DNA of 64,000 bases from Granulosicoccus sp963833195 (GTDB lineage: Bacteria > Pseudomonadota > Gammaproteobacteria > Granulosicoccales > Granulosicoccaceae). The translations under genes were made by a program, and so were the position numbers. Location: positions 3,906,001 to 3,970,000 of the forward strand of contig CAWHXF010000027.1 in assembly GCA_963833195.1 (NCBI GenBank). Direction: 5' to 3'. Below the pieces are notes generated by a model, which was given only the letters and a program-made list of their open reading frames with translations, was not told where the DNA came from and ran no database searches. This document shows, one piece after another, positions 34,481 to 43,165 of this stretch. Every line of letters starts with the position of its first letter. The first letter of the stretch is position 1.

Positions 34481-37348
34481 ATGAGCGCGAACCCCGAAGA
34501 CGTCCTCCCCGCCCCGTCGATGGAGGAGTACCTGGAGAGCTCAGCGCTCGCGGGCGGCAACTCGCCGTGGCTCGAGGAGCAGTACGAGCGCTACCTGGCC
34601 GACCCGAACGCGGTCGACGAGAGCTGGCGGGCGTACTTCCGCGCGCTGCCCATGGTCGACGAGAACGCGCGCGACGTGCCCCACTCGGTCGTGCGCGAGC
34701 GCTTCCGCGGCCTGGTGGGCGGCGCACGTCCGAGCGCCGCGGCCGCGGGCTCCGAGGCCAGCGGCATCGCCGAGCTCAAGCAGATCAACGTCACGCGGCT
34801 GATCAACGCCTACCGCGTGCGCGGCCACCAGCTGGCCCGGACCGACCCCTTGGGCAAGAGCACCGAGGCGGCCGTGCGCGAGGTGCGGCTGCGCGAGAAC
34901 GGGCTGTCCGAGTCCGACCTCGACACCGTGTTCCAGACGCCGAGCCTCGAGGGCATCGAGGCGGCGCCGCTGCGCGACATCATCGCGCACCTGGAGCGCT
35001 GCTACTGCGGCCCGATCGGGTACGAGTTCATGTACATCGACTACACGCCGCAGAAGGAGTGGCTGCAGCACCGCGTGGAGTCGGTGGCGAGCGATCCGGC
35101 GCTCAATCCCGAGACGCGCCAGTGGATCCTGGAGCGCGTGACGGCGGCCGAGAGCATGGAGAAGCACCTCGGCTCGCGCTACGTCGGCCAGAAGCGCTTC
35201 TCGCTCGAAGGCGGCGAGAGTCTCATCGTCATCATGAGCGAGCTGTGCCGGCGCGCGGGCGCCGCCGGGGTGCGCGACATCGTCATCGGCATGGCCCACC
35301 GCGGGCGGCTGAACGTGCTGGTGAACATCCTCGGCAAGAACCCCGCCGAGCTCTTCGAGGAGTTCGAGGGCAAGCAGTCGCAGGACCTGAAGTCCGGCGA
35401 CGTGAAGTACCACCAGGGCTTCAGCTCCGACATCAAGACCGCGCACGGGCACATGCACCTGTCCCTCGCCTTCAACCCCTCGCACCTCGAGATCGTCTCG
35501 CCGGTGGTGGAAGGCTCCGTGCGTTCGCGTCAGGATCGCTACGGCGACAAGACCGGCGAGCGCGTGATTCCGGTCGCCATCCACGGCGACGCCGCCTTCG
35601 CGGGCCAGGGCGTCGTCATGGAGACGTTCAACATGGCCGACTCGCGCGGGTTCTCGACCAAGGGCACGATCCACATCGTGGTCAACAACCAGATCGGCTT
35701 CACGACCAGCAACGCGGCCGACGCGCGCAGCACGCTGTACGCCACCGACGTGGCCAAGATGATCAACGCGCCGATCTTCCACGTGAACGGCGACGACCCC
35801 GAGGCGGTGCACTTCGTCACCCAGCTCGCCTTCGACTTCCGCATGGCGTTCAAGAAGGACGTCGTCATCGACATGATCTGCTATCGCCGGCACGGTCACA
35901 ACGAGACCGACGAGCCGTCGGTCACGCAGCCGATCATGTACTCCACCATCAAGTCGCTCGCCACCACCAGGAAGCTCTACGCGGACCGGCTCGTGGCCGC
36001 CGGCGTGGTGGACGCGGACGCGCCGGACGCCATGGTCGACAACTACCGCCGTGCCCTGGATGCCGGCGAGACGGTCGCGCCCGACGTGCTGGAGGGCCTG
36101 GACGAGGCGCCCGAGCTGCAGGTCGACTGGAGCCGCTACACCGAGCAGGACTGGCGCGTGGAGTACGACGCGCACGTGCCGAAGTCCACGATCCGGGAAC
36201 TCGCGAATCGCCTGAACGCGCTGCCCGACGGGCTCGCGCTGCACTCGCGCGTCAACAAGATCGTGCAGGACCGCGTGAAGATGGCCGCGGGCGCGCTGCC
36301 GCTGGACTGGGGCTTCGCCGAGACGATGGCCTACGCCACGCTCCTGAACGAGGGCTACGACGTGCGGCTGTCCGGGCAGGATTCGGGCCGCGGCACCTTC
36401 GCGCACCGCCACGCGGTGCTGCACAACCAGAAGCAGCCCGGTGCGCACATCCCGTTGCGCGAGGTATCCGATTCGCGCTTCCTCGTCATCGACTCGGTGC
36501 TTTCCGAAGAGGCGGTGCTCGGCTTCGAGTACGGCTACGCCACGGCCGACCCCAACACGCTCGTCATCTGGGAGGCCCAGTTCGGCGACTTCGCCAACGG
36601 CGCCCAGGTGGTGATCGACCAGTTCATCACCTCCGGGGAAACCAAGTGGGGCCGGCTCTGCGGGCTGGCCCTGTTCCTGCCGCACGGCTACGAGGGGCAG
36701 GGGCCGGAGCATTCCTCGGCGCGGCTGGAGCGCTTCCTGCAACTGTGCGCGGAGGACAACATCTCGGTCATCGTGCCGAGCACCCCCGCGCAGTGCTACC
36801 ACATGCTGCGCCGGCACATGACGCGCCCCATGCGCCGTCCCCTCGTCGTGCTGACGCCGAAGAGCCTGCTGCGCCACCGCCTGGCCACCTCCACGCTCGA
36901 GGATCTGTCGGACGGCCGGTTCCAGCCCGTCATCGACGAGATCGACGAGATCGACGTCGAGGCGGTCACGCGTCTGGTGTTCTGCGCAGGCAAGGTCTAC
37001 TACGACCTGCTGGAGGCGCGCCGCGAGGAGAAGCTCGAGCACGTCGCCATCGTGCGCGTCGAGCAGCTCTACCCCTTCCCCTACGACGAGATGAACGCCG
37101 CCATCTCCCGGTACCCGAACGTCGCCTCCATCGTTTGGTGTCAGGAGGAGCCGCGAAACCAGGGCGCCTGGCGCAGCAACCGGCACCGCATCGAGCGCGT
37201 GCTGCCCGCACGCGTGGATGATGTCGAGTACGCGGGCCGCATGCCGTCGGCTTCGCCGGCGAGCGGCTACATGAGCGCGCACCTCAAGCAGCAGAAGACC
37301 CTGGTGCAGCAGGCGCTCGGCACGCTCGAGAACGGCGGCGGGCGCTGA
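34481..37348 (+). CDS. sucA: 2-oxoglutarate dehydrogenase E1 component
   Basis: 955-residue thiamine-diphosphate enzyme that decarboxylates 2-oxoglutarate in the OGDH complex. The N-terminal E2-binding motif (EYLESSALAGGNSPWLEEQY), the GMAHRGRLNVLVN active-site segment, the ThDP motif GDAAFAGQGVVMETFNM and the C-terminal QEEPRNQGAW are all present. Full length, no breaks. ATG at 34481. Followed by sucB after 82 bases; the E3 and succinyl-CoA synthetase genes lie some 13.5 kb further on. Confidence 0.97.
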   Translation: MSANPEDVLPAPSMEEYLESSALAGGNSPWLEEQYERYLADPNAVDESWRAYFRALPMVDENARDVPHSVVRERFRGLVGGARPSAAAAGSEASGIAELKQINVTRLINAYRVRGHQLARTDPLGKSTEAAVREVRLRENGLSESDLDTVFQTPSLEGIEAAPLRDIIAHLERCYCGPIGYEFMYIDYTPQKEWLQHRVESVASDPALNPETRQWILERVTAAESMEKHLGSRYVGQKRFSLEGGESLIVIMSELCRRAGAAGVRDIVIGMAHRGRLNVLVNILGKNPAELFEEFEGKQSQDLKSGDVKYHQGFSSDIKTAHGHMHLSLAFNPSHLEIVSPVVEGSVRSRQDRYGDKTGERVIPVAIHGDAAFAGQGVVMETFNMADSRGFSTKGTIHIVVNNQIGFTTSNAADARSTLYATDVAKMINAPIFHVNGDDPEAVHFVTQLAFDFRMAFKKDVVIDMICYRRHGHNETDEPSVTQPIMYSTIKSLATTRKLYADRLVAAGVVDADAPDAMVDNYRRALDAGETVAPDVLEGLDEAPELQVDWSRYTEQDWRVEYDAHVPKSTIRELANRLNALPDGLALHSRVNKIVQDRVKMAAGALPLDWGFAETMAYATLLNEGYDVRLSGQDSGRGTFAHRHAVLHNQKQPGAHIPLREVSDSRFLVIDSVLSEEAVLGFEYGYATADPNTLVIWEAQFGDFANGAQVVIDQFITSGETKWGRLCGLALFLPHGYEGQGPEHSSARLERFLQLCAEDNISVIVPSTPAQCYHMLRRHMTRPMRRPLVVLTPKSLLRHRLATSTLEDLSDGRFQPVIDEIDEIDVEAVTRLVFCAGKVYYDLLEARREEKLEHVAIVRVEQLYPFPYDEMNAAISRYPNVASIVWCQEEPRNQGAWRSNRHRIERVLPARVDDVEYAGRMPSASPASGYMSAHLKQQKTLVQQALGTLENGGGR

Positions 37349-37430
37349 GCCCGTCGATCCGATCCGCGCACTGCAAGCCCGTCCCGTCCGCCCCCTTCGA
37401 AAGCCGCCCCGCGAGGAACACCCCGGAACG

Positions 37431-38843
37431 ATGAGCACCGATATCAAGGTCCCCACGCTGCCCGAATCGATCGCCGACGCGCTGATCGTGACGTGGCACA
37501 AGAAGGAGGGTGACCCCGTCAAGCGCGACGAGGTGCTCGTCGACGTCGAGACCGACAAGGTCGTGCTCGAGGTGCCGGCCGCCGAGGACGGCGTGCTCGG
37601 CAGGATCGTCGAGGACGAGGGCGCCACGGTGCAGGCCCACCAGGTCATCGGCTCCATCGAGCCCGCCGGCGCCGATGCCGGCGCCGATGCCGGGGGCGCC
37701 TCCTCCGCGAAGCAGGCACCGGCGGCCGACGACGAGGCCTCCGGCACGCCGGACGGCAAGGCCGGGGACGCGCCGGACGGCGGCTACGGCGGCGAGACGC
37801 CGTCGCCCGCCGAGGGCGGTGCGGACAAGGGCGGTGCGGACAAGGCCGGTGCGGACAAGGGCGACGCCCGGGGCGGCCCCCGAGGCGGCGGCAGGACCGG
37901 TGGCCAGACGAGCCCCGCGGTGCGCAAGCTCCTCGCCGAGCACGGCGTCTCGGCCGACGACGTGCGCGGCACGGGCAAGAACGGACGCATCTCCAAGGAG
38001 GACGTCGAGCGCCACGTGACCGAAGCCGCCTCCGCCCCGGCTGCGCGCGACGCCTCGAAGGCGCCCGATGCGGCTCCACCGACGGCAGCGCCCGCGAAGG
38101 CGGACGGCGCCGACCTCGCGATCGGTGGCGGCGCGGTGGGCGAGCGCGAGGACAAGCGCGTGCCCATGACGCGTCTGCGCGCGCGCATCGCCGAGCGGCT
38201 GCTCTCGGCGACGCAGAACACCGCCATGCTCACGACCTTCAACGAGGTCGACATGAGCGGCTTCATCGAGTTGCGCTCGCAGTTCAAGGACCGCTTCGAG
38301 AAGAGCCACGGCGTGAAGCTCGGCTTCATGTCCATCTTCCTGAAGGCCGCCACCGAGGCGCTCAAGCGCTACCCGGAGGTGAACGCGTCCATCGACGGCT
38401 CGGACGTCGTCTACCACGGCTACTGCGACATCGGCGTGGCCGTGTCGAGCGACCGCGGGCTGGTGGTGCCGGTGCTGCGCAACACCGAGTTCATGGGGCT
38501 CGCCGACATGGAGAAGGCCATCGGCGCGTACGCCGCCAAGGCGCGCGACGGCAAGCTGTCCATCGAGGAGATGACGGGCGGCACGTTCACCGTGTCCAAC
38601 GGCGGCGTGTTCGGCTCCCTGCTGTCCACGCCCATCCTGAATCCGCCGCAGAGCGCCATCCTCGGCATGCACGCCACGCAGGAGCGCCCCGTCGCGGTGG
38701 ACGGCCAGGTGGTCATCCGCCCGATGATGTACGTCGCGCTGTCCTACGACCACCGCATCGTCGATGGCAAGGGCGCGGTGGGCTTCCTGAAGACCATCAA
38801 GGAGCTCGTCGAGGACCCCGCCCGCGTCGTGCTGGACGTCTGA
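37431..38843 (+). CDS. sucB: 2-oxoglutarate dehydrogenase E2 (dihydrolipoyl succinyltransferase)
   Basis: 470-residue core acyltransferase. A lipoyl domain at 1-75 has the lipoylated Lys at K43 (ETDKVVLEV); a long Ala/Gly/Asp linker at about 78-160 contains repeats GADAGADAGG and GGADKGGADK; the E1/E3-binding domain follows (SPAVRKLLAEHG, 161-196); and the catalytic domain ends with SYDHRIVDGKGAVGFL. Linker expansion makes it about 60 residues longer than E. coli SucB. ATG at 37431. Confidence 0.97.
   Translation: MSTDIKVPTLPESIADALIVTWHKKEGDPVKRDEVLVDVETDKVVLEVPAAEDGVLGRIVEDEGATVQAHQVIGSIEPAGADAGADAGGASSAKQAPAADDEASGTPDGKAGDAPDGGYGGETPSPAEGGADKGGADKAGADKGDARGGPRGGGRTGGQTSPAVRKLLAEHGVSADDVRGTGKNGRISKEDVERHVTEAASAPAARDASKAPDAAPPTAAPAKADGADLAIGGGAVGEREDKRVPMTRLRARIAERLLSATQNTAMLTTFNEVDMSGFIELRSQFKDRFEKSHGVKLGFMSIFLKAATEALKRYPEVNASIDGSDVVYHGYCDIGVAVSSDRGLVVPVLRNTEFMGLADMEKAIGAYAAKARDGKLSIEEMTGGTFTVSNGGVFGSLLSTPILNPPQSAILGMHATQERPVAVDGQVVIRPMMYVALSYDHRIVDGKGAVGFLKTIKELVEDPARVVLDV
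37815..37859 (+). repeat. 15-bp tandem repeat in the sucB linker
   Basis: GGCGGTGCGGACAAG occurs at 37815-37829 and 37830-37844, then with one change at 37845-37859. It encodes Gly-Gly-Ala-Asp-Lys repeats in the flexible E2 linker, in frame. A separate 12-bp duplication (Gly-Ala-Asp-Ala) lies just after 37668. Confidence 0.85.
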
Positions 38844-38886
38844 GCCGCGGAGCCGGCGGGACCGGCGTCGTCCGGGCCGCCTTCGG

Positions 38887-39636
38887 GTGAGCGGCGTCGG
38901 GCTCGCGCTCGTCGCCGTCGGGGTCTACCTGCTCGCCGGCACGGTCAAGGGCACACTCGGCATCGGGCTGCCGACCGCGGCCGTGTCGCTCATGGCCCAG
39001 GCGAGCGACACGCGCACGGCCATCGCGCTCGTGATCGTGCCGATGATCTGCCTGAACGGCTGGCAGGTGTACCGCTCCGGACGCACGCTCGAGACCTGGC
39101 GCCGCTTCCGCACGCTGGCCCTCGTCACGACGGCCGGCATCGCGCTCGTCGCGCTGTTCGCGGCGCGCGTGCCCGCGCCCGTCGTCACGGCGGTGCTCGG
39201 CGCCGCCATCACGCTGTTCGCGCTCGTGAGTCTCGCGCGCGAGCTGCCGCGCATCCCCGCCCGGCTCGATGTGCCGGCGCAATGGATCGTGGGCGTGACG
39301 GCGAGCCTGATGGGTGGCATCGCGGGCATCTGGGCGCCGCCGATCATCGTCTACCTGAACGGCATCGGGCTCGGGAAGGACGACTTCGTGCGCGCGACGG
39401 GGCTGCTGCTGGTGCTCGGCAGCACCGTGCTCGGCGCCAGCTACGCCGCCAACGGGCTGCTCGATCCGCGTCAGGCACTCGCGGGGCTCGCGCTCGTCGT
39501 GCCGGCGCTCGCGGGCTTCGCGCTGGGGGAGCGGCTGCGTGCCCGGTTGTCGGGCGAGGGGTTCCGGCGCGCGGTGCTGCTGTTCTTTCTCGTGATGGGG
39601 CTGAACCTGGTACGACGGGCGCTGACCGGCGGATAG
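38887..39636 (+). CDS. TSUP-family (TauE/SafE) membrane transporter
   Basis: 249-residue inner-membrane protein with eight predicted helices in two repeats. The repeat motifs are GTVKGTLGIGLPTAAVSL near the start and MGGIAGIWAPPIIVYLNG at about residues 140-157, as in the sulfite/organosulfonate exporter family. GTG at 38887, 43 bases after sucB. Substrate unknown. Confidence 0.88.
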   Translation: MSGVGLALVAVGVYLLAGTVKGTLGIGLPTAAVSLMAQASDTRTAIALVIVPMICLNGWQVYRSGRTLETWRRFRTLALVTTAGIALVALFAARVPAPVVTAVLGAAITLFALVSLARELPRIPARLDVPAQWIVGVTASLMGGIAGIWAPPIIVYLNGIGLGKDDFVRATGLLLVLGSTVLGASYAANGLLDPRQALAGLALVVPALAGFALGERLRARLSGEGFRRAVLLFFLVMGLNLVRRALTGG

Positions 39637-39651
39637 GCGCGGCCGCGCCGC

Positions 39652-39680
39652 TTGACACGCGCGCGCGGACGGCGCATTTT
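39652..39680 (+). promoter_or_regulatory. Promoter with perfect -35 upstream of the large lipoprotein
   Basis: TTGACA at 39652-39657 is an exact -35 element. The -10 candidate CATTTT lies at 39675-39680 with a 17-base spacer, within an unusually AT-rich patch (39674-39708). Three of six -10 positions match. Confidence 0.5.
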
Positions 39681-39694
39681 TGGTCATGAATTCC

Positions 39695-39708
39695 CATTTC
39701 AGGAAATG
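39695..39708. repeat. Inverted repeat over the start region of the lipoprotein gene
   Basis: CATTTC at 39695-39700 and its exact reverse complement GAAATG at 39703-39708 are separated by AG. The right arm includes the candidate ribosome site and ATG at 39706; it could be a repressor site or a small hairpin that masks the start. Confidence 0.5.
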
Positions 39709-41331
39709 ACCGTGACCTCTGCCTCCATGCTCCGAGGCCGTCAGCGGCGGCGGCCGACCCTCGCGCGCGGCGGCGCGACCGCGCAGGCCTGCGCCGCCGC
39801 GCTGCTTTCGGCCGTCCTGGCGGGCTGCTCGGGCGGAGGAGGGGGCGGTGCAGGGGGCGGCGGCGACTCGGCGGGCGGCGTGTCGTTCGACGATCCGCTC
39901 GCGCTGCCCGAGCGCTACGTGTCCACCATCGACTCGAGCGCCACCGCCGACGCGGTGGCCGCGGGGCTGGATCCGCGCTACGAGATCCTGCCCGCCACCT
40001 TCGACTGCCACGACGAGGCCGACAGCGACCTGTCCGTGCCGGACCGACAGGTGGCGTTCTACGGGGAGGATTCGTACGCCACGCCCGAGGGCGAGGGCCG
40101 CATCGCCGTGGCCGACGACGAGGAGGAGCCCAGTCGCGAGCGCCAGTTCCGGGGCGGCCCGCTCGACGGGGAGGTGGTGTACCTGCGCTTCGACGACTTC
40201 GGCCAGAGCTTCGCCCTGAACGAGGGCGGCGGGGAGTACACCTGCTACCAGGCGGGTGCGAGCGCGGCGCGCGCACGGCTGCTGGCGTACCTCGCCACGC
40301 CGCGATCGGGCGATTACCGCTGCCGCGAGGCCGAGACGGGCGAGACGGTGACGATCGCGCTCGACGCCCGGGGCGGCTACGCCGTCGGCGCGGAACGCGG
40401 CGGCTGGACGCTCGAGGACGTCGTCGACAACGCTTCCGGCGCCGTGCGCTTCGAGGGCGGGCCGCTCGACGGCGAACGCGCGCGCTACTCCGAAGAGCAG
40501 GACACCGGCTACCGCTCGTTCTCCGTCAGCACCACCGAAGCCCTCGGCCCGCTGGGTCTGGGCGGCGCATCGAGCTCGCTGAGCCTGACCTGCGAGGCCT
40601 TCGGCCCGCCCGTCACGCTGCCGCTGTACGGCCCTGCGCCCGCACCGTCCCTGCCGTCCGGCGGCGAGCGGCTGCAGGGCTTCTGGTGGTACGACGACAT
40701 CCGCCGGAGCGGCAGCAATTCCGACTTCTACGCGGGCTACCTGCTCCTGCGCGGCGACGGCTGGGCCTACACGGGCACGCCGCCGGTGGCGGGCGTCGAC
40801 TGCACGCGCACGCGACCCAACGGGCTGCCGTTCTGCGACGCGTACGCGCTCGACGGGGACGAGCTGACCCTCTACGCGCCGTACGGCGAGGTCGGCAGCA
40901 AGCGTCTCGAGCGCGAGGGCGGCACCCTCACGAGCGTGGACGGCGACGAGGTCCGGCCCGTCGCCGCGGTGGACCCGGCCTCGCTCGCCGGCGAGTACGA
41001 GAACCTGTCCTACTTCCAGTCCGGCTGCGTCGGTCTCGGCTACTGCTCCTACGGCCTGACCACGCGTCGGCTGGGATTCACCCCCGACGGCCGCTTCCTG
41101 CAGACGTCGACGGGCAGCGGCGGCAGCTCGTTCGACGCGAGCAGCTACGGCGGCGTGAGCACCTACGCGGTGAGCTCTTCCAGCTCGGGCAACGTGGGCG
41201 ACTGGCGGCTCGATGGCAACGTGCTGGAGCTCGCGTACGACTCGGGGCGCACGGTGCGACGTTTCGCGGTGCACGACGGCGGCTCCATCGGGGTGGACGG
41301 CCTGCTGTACCTGCCCGGCTGGACGGACTGA
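39706..41331 (+). CDS. Large lipoprotein of unknown function with duplicated motif
   Basis: 541-residue protein with a lipobox LAGC (Cys near residue 44) followed by a Gly-rich linker, so an outer-membrane lipoprotein is likely. The motif GGPLDGE occurs twice (coding 40153-40173 and 40456-40476), each after R-F-x-G, suggesting an internal duplication. Several Cys residues (CHDE, CYQ, CREAE, CTRTRP, CDAY) may form disulfides. The ATG at 39706 abuts AGGA; a GTG at 39712 lies six bases after the AGGAA site and may be the true start. I do not recognise a family. Confidence 0.7.
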   Translation: MTVTSASMLRGRQRRRPTLARGGATAQACAAALLSAVLAGCSGGGGGGAGGGGDSAGGVSFDDPLALPERYVSTIDSSATADAVAAGLDPRYEILPATFDCHDEADSDLSVPDRQVAFYGEDSYATPEGEGRIAVADDEEEPSRERQFRGGPLDGEVVYLRFDDFGQSFALNEGGGEYTCYQAGASAARARLLAYLATPRSGDYRCREAETGETVTIALDARGGYAVGAERGGWTLEDVVDNASGAVRFEGGPLDGERARYSEEQDTGYRSFSVSTTEALGPLGLGGASSSLSLTCEAFGPPVTLPLYGPAPAPSLPSGGERLQGFWWYDDIRRSGSNSDFYAGYLLLRGDGWAYTGTPPVAGVDCTRTRPNGLPFCDAYALDGDELTLYAPYGEVGSKRLEREGGTLTSVDGDEVRPVAAVDPASLAGEYENLSYFQSGCVGLGYCSYGLTTRRLGFTPDGRFLQTSTGSGGSSFDASSYGGVSTYAVSSSSSGNVGDWRLDGNVLELAYDSGRTVRRFAVHDGGSIGVDGLLYLPGWTD

Positions 41332-41376
41332 ATCGGGCGAGCGCATGATGGACAGCCATCGATTCCGAACCGCCTC

Positions 41377-41784
41377 ATGCACGACGACGCCTTCCTGCGC
41401 CGACTGCTGCTCGACACGCGTACCGTCGCGCTCGTGGGCCTGTCCGACAAGCCGCATCGCGACAGCCACCGCGTCGGCCGCTACCTCCTCGAGCACGGCT
41501 ACGAGCTCCTGCCCGTGAACCCGACGCTGGACTCGGTGCTGGAGCGGCGAAGCTTCCCGGACCTCGGCGCCATCGATCGCCCGGTGGACATGGTCGACTG
41601 CTTTCGCCGCGCGGAGGCGATGCCGGAGCTGGCGCGCGAGGCCGTGGCCATCGGCGCGAAGGTGCTGTGGATGCAGCTCGGCATCGTCAGCGACGAGGCG
41701 CGCGCCATCGCCGAGGACGCGGGGCTGACCGTGGTGATGGATCGCTGCACGAAGATCGAGCACGCGCGGCTGCTCGGCGGCTGA
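41377..41784 (+). CDS. CoA-binding protein (YccU family)
   Basis: 135-residue Rossmann-fold CoA-binding domain. The motif VALVGLSDKPHRDSHRVGRYL near residue 18 and YELLPVNP are typical, as is MQLGIVSDEARAIAEDAGL toward the end with the conserved Cys in VMDRCTKIEH. ATG at 41377. Cytoplasmic; proteins of this family bind CoA and may regulate acyl-CoA ligase partners. It stands between the lipoprotein and the minor pilin operon. Confidence 0.92.
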   Translation: MHDDAFLRRLLLDTRTVALVGLSDKPHRDSHRVGRYLLEHGYELLPVNPTLDSVLERRSFPDLGAIDRPVDMVDCFRRAEAMPELAREAVAIGAKVLWMQLGIVSDEARAIAEDAGLTVVMDRCTKIEHARLLGG

Positions 41785-41933
41785 TGCGTTGCATGTGACC
41801 TTCGTCGCGGTCTCACGCCTTCCGGTTCGTGTCGAGACGTGACGGCCATCCTTCATCCCGCCCGTCCCACCGCCGCTAGTCCCTGCTGATCGACGGACGC
41901 TCCGGCCGGCACCGGAGGGCTTGCGAAGCGGCG

Positions 41934-42632
41934 ATGGCACAGGCACCGACATCCTGTACGAGACGGTCGACGCGCTGCGCGTCGCGGCGCCGCGGTGTGC
42001 GCGCCGAGGGCCGTGCCGATGCCCTGCCGCGCGTCGCGGGCGCGCCGCGCGGCAACGGTTTCACGCTGCTTGAGCTGATCGTGGCGTTGGCGGTGCTGGC
42101 CGTCCTGATCGGGATCGGCGCACCGAGCTTCCGCTCGCTCGTGGAGGACGCCGGGCTGTCCCGTGCCGTCGGGACCCTGGACGGCGCGCTGAGGTACGCG
42201 CGCTCCGAAGCCATCAAGCGAGGCCAGTCCGTCGGGCTCTGCGCGCGCGGTACCGACACCACCTGCGGTGCCGACTGGACGCAGGGCTGGCTCGTGTATG
42301 CCGACGACCCCGACGCCGGCACGCAGGGCGCGCTGGATGCCTCGGACACGATCGTCCGGTACGTCGCTCCGGTCGCCGCCGGACTCACGGTGAAGGCGGC
42401 CGCGCTGGTCCGCCCCGACACCTCTCTGTCCGTGAAGTCGGACCTGCGCTTCAGCCCGCGCGGACGCCTCGACTGGACCGTCGGCTCGTTCACGCTGTGC
42501 GACGCGCGCGGGGCGAGCCACGCGCGGGCCGTGCTGCTGAACGGCGCCGGCGCGCTCCGGCGCGAGCGCGGCGACGGCTCGACTCTGGGCACGCCGAAAG
42601 ATGCCCTCGGCGCCGCGGTGACGTGCCCGTGA
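41934..42632 (+). CDS. fimT: FimT/GspH-type minor pseudopilin
   Basis: 232-residue minor pilin. The prepilin peptidase site is GNG/FTLLELIVALAVLAVL with Glu5, preceded by a long, basic leader of about 42 residues. The C-terminal part follows the GspH/FimT pattern (ARSEAIKRGQSVGLC, W...GWLVYAD). ATG at 41934; shorter leaders from internal starts are possible. First gene of fimT-pilV-pilW-pilX-pilY1, in which all junctions overlap. Confidence 0.9.
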   Translation: MAQAPTSCTRRSTRCASRRRGVRAEGRADALPRVAGAPRGNGFTLLELIVALAVLAVLIGIGAPSFRSLVEDAGLSRAVGTLDGALRYARSEAIKRGQSVGLCARGTDTTCGADWTQGWLVYADDPDAGTQGALDASDTIVRYVAPVAAGLTVKAAALVRPDTSLSVKSDLRFSPRGRLDWTVGSFTLCDARGASHARAVLLNGAGALRRERGDGSTLGTPKDALGAAVTCP

Positions 42633-42658
42633 GCGCGCGCGCGGCGAGGGGACGGGCG

Positions 42659-43165
42659 ATGCGGCGCGCGGCCGGACCTCGCGCGGTGCGCGGCGTCGGT
42701 CTCATCGAGGTGCTGGTGGCCGTGATCGTCGTCTCCATCGGCTTTCTCGCGGCGGCCAGCCTGCAGATCCAGGGCATGCGCTCGAACCTCGACTCGAAGC
42801 AGCGCGCGCAGGCGCTGCTGCTCGTCGGCGAAATGATGGACCGGATGCGCAACAACCCCGCGGGGGTCGCCGCGGGGAGCTACGACGACAAGGGCACCGG
42901 CGCGCTGACGGCACCGGCCTGCCGGGCCACCGGGTGCGGTCCGTCCGATCTCGCCGCGCTCGATCTCTACGAATGGAGCGCGAAGCTGCGACCCCTCGAC
43001 GGGGATGCGGGCTTCGTGCCCGTGCTGCCCGGCGCGGGCGCCGACTACGCCGAGGGCAGCATCAGCGATCCGGTGGGCGGCGTGTACACCATCACGCTCG
43101 CCTGGCAGGGCTTCGTCGACGGCGAGAGCTCCGACCAGACGCTCTCGCTGAGCTTCCAGCCATGA
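42659..43165 (+). CDS. pilV: Minor pilin PilV
   Basis: 168-residue type IV minor pilin. Processing site RG/VGLIEVLVAVIVVSIG with Glu5, followed by LQIQGMRSNLDSKQRAQA, as in PilV. The ATG at 42659 has GAGGGGA seven bases upstream; a GTG at 42629, overlapping the fimT stop, is the coupled alternative and would lengthen the leader to 22 residues. Expected to prime and tip the pilus with PilW, PilX and PilY1. Confidence 0.9.
   Translation: MRRAAGPRAVRGVGLIEVLVAVIVVSIGFLAAASLQIQGMRSNLDSKQRAQALLLVGEMMDRMRNNPAGVAAGSYDDKGTGALTAPACRATGCGPSDLAALDLYEWSAKLRPLDGDAGFVPVLPGAGADYAEGSISDPVGGVYTITLAWQGFVDGESSDQTLSLSFQP

Noticed and set aside
34541..37759. Minus-strand open frame of over 1,000 codons opposite sucA
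   Set aside because: It mirrors sucA codon for codon, lacks any recognisable domain, and sucA is a full-length conserved gene.
41895..41930. GGCAC ... TTGC resembling a sigma-54 promoter before fimT
   Set aside because: The spacing between the GG and GC elements is 13 bases rather than the required 10.
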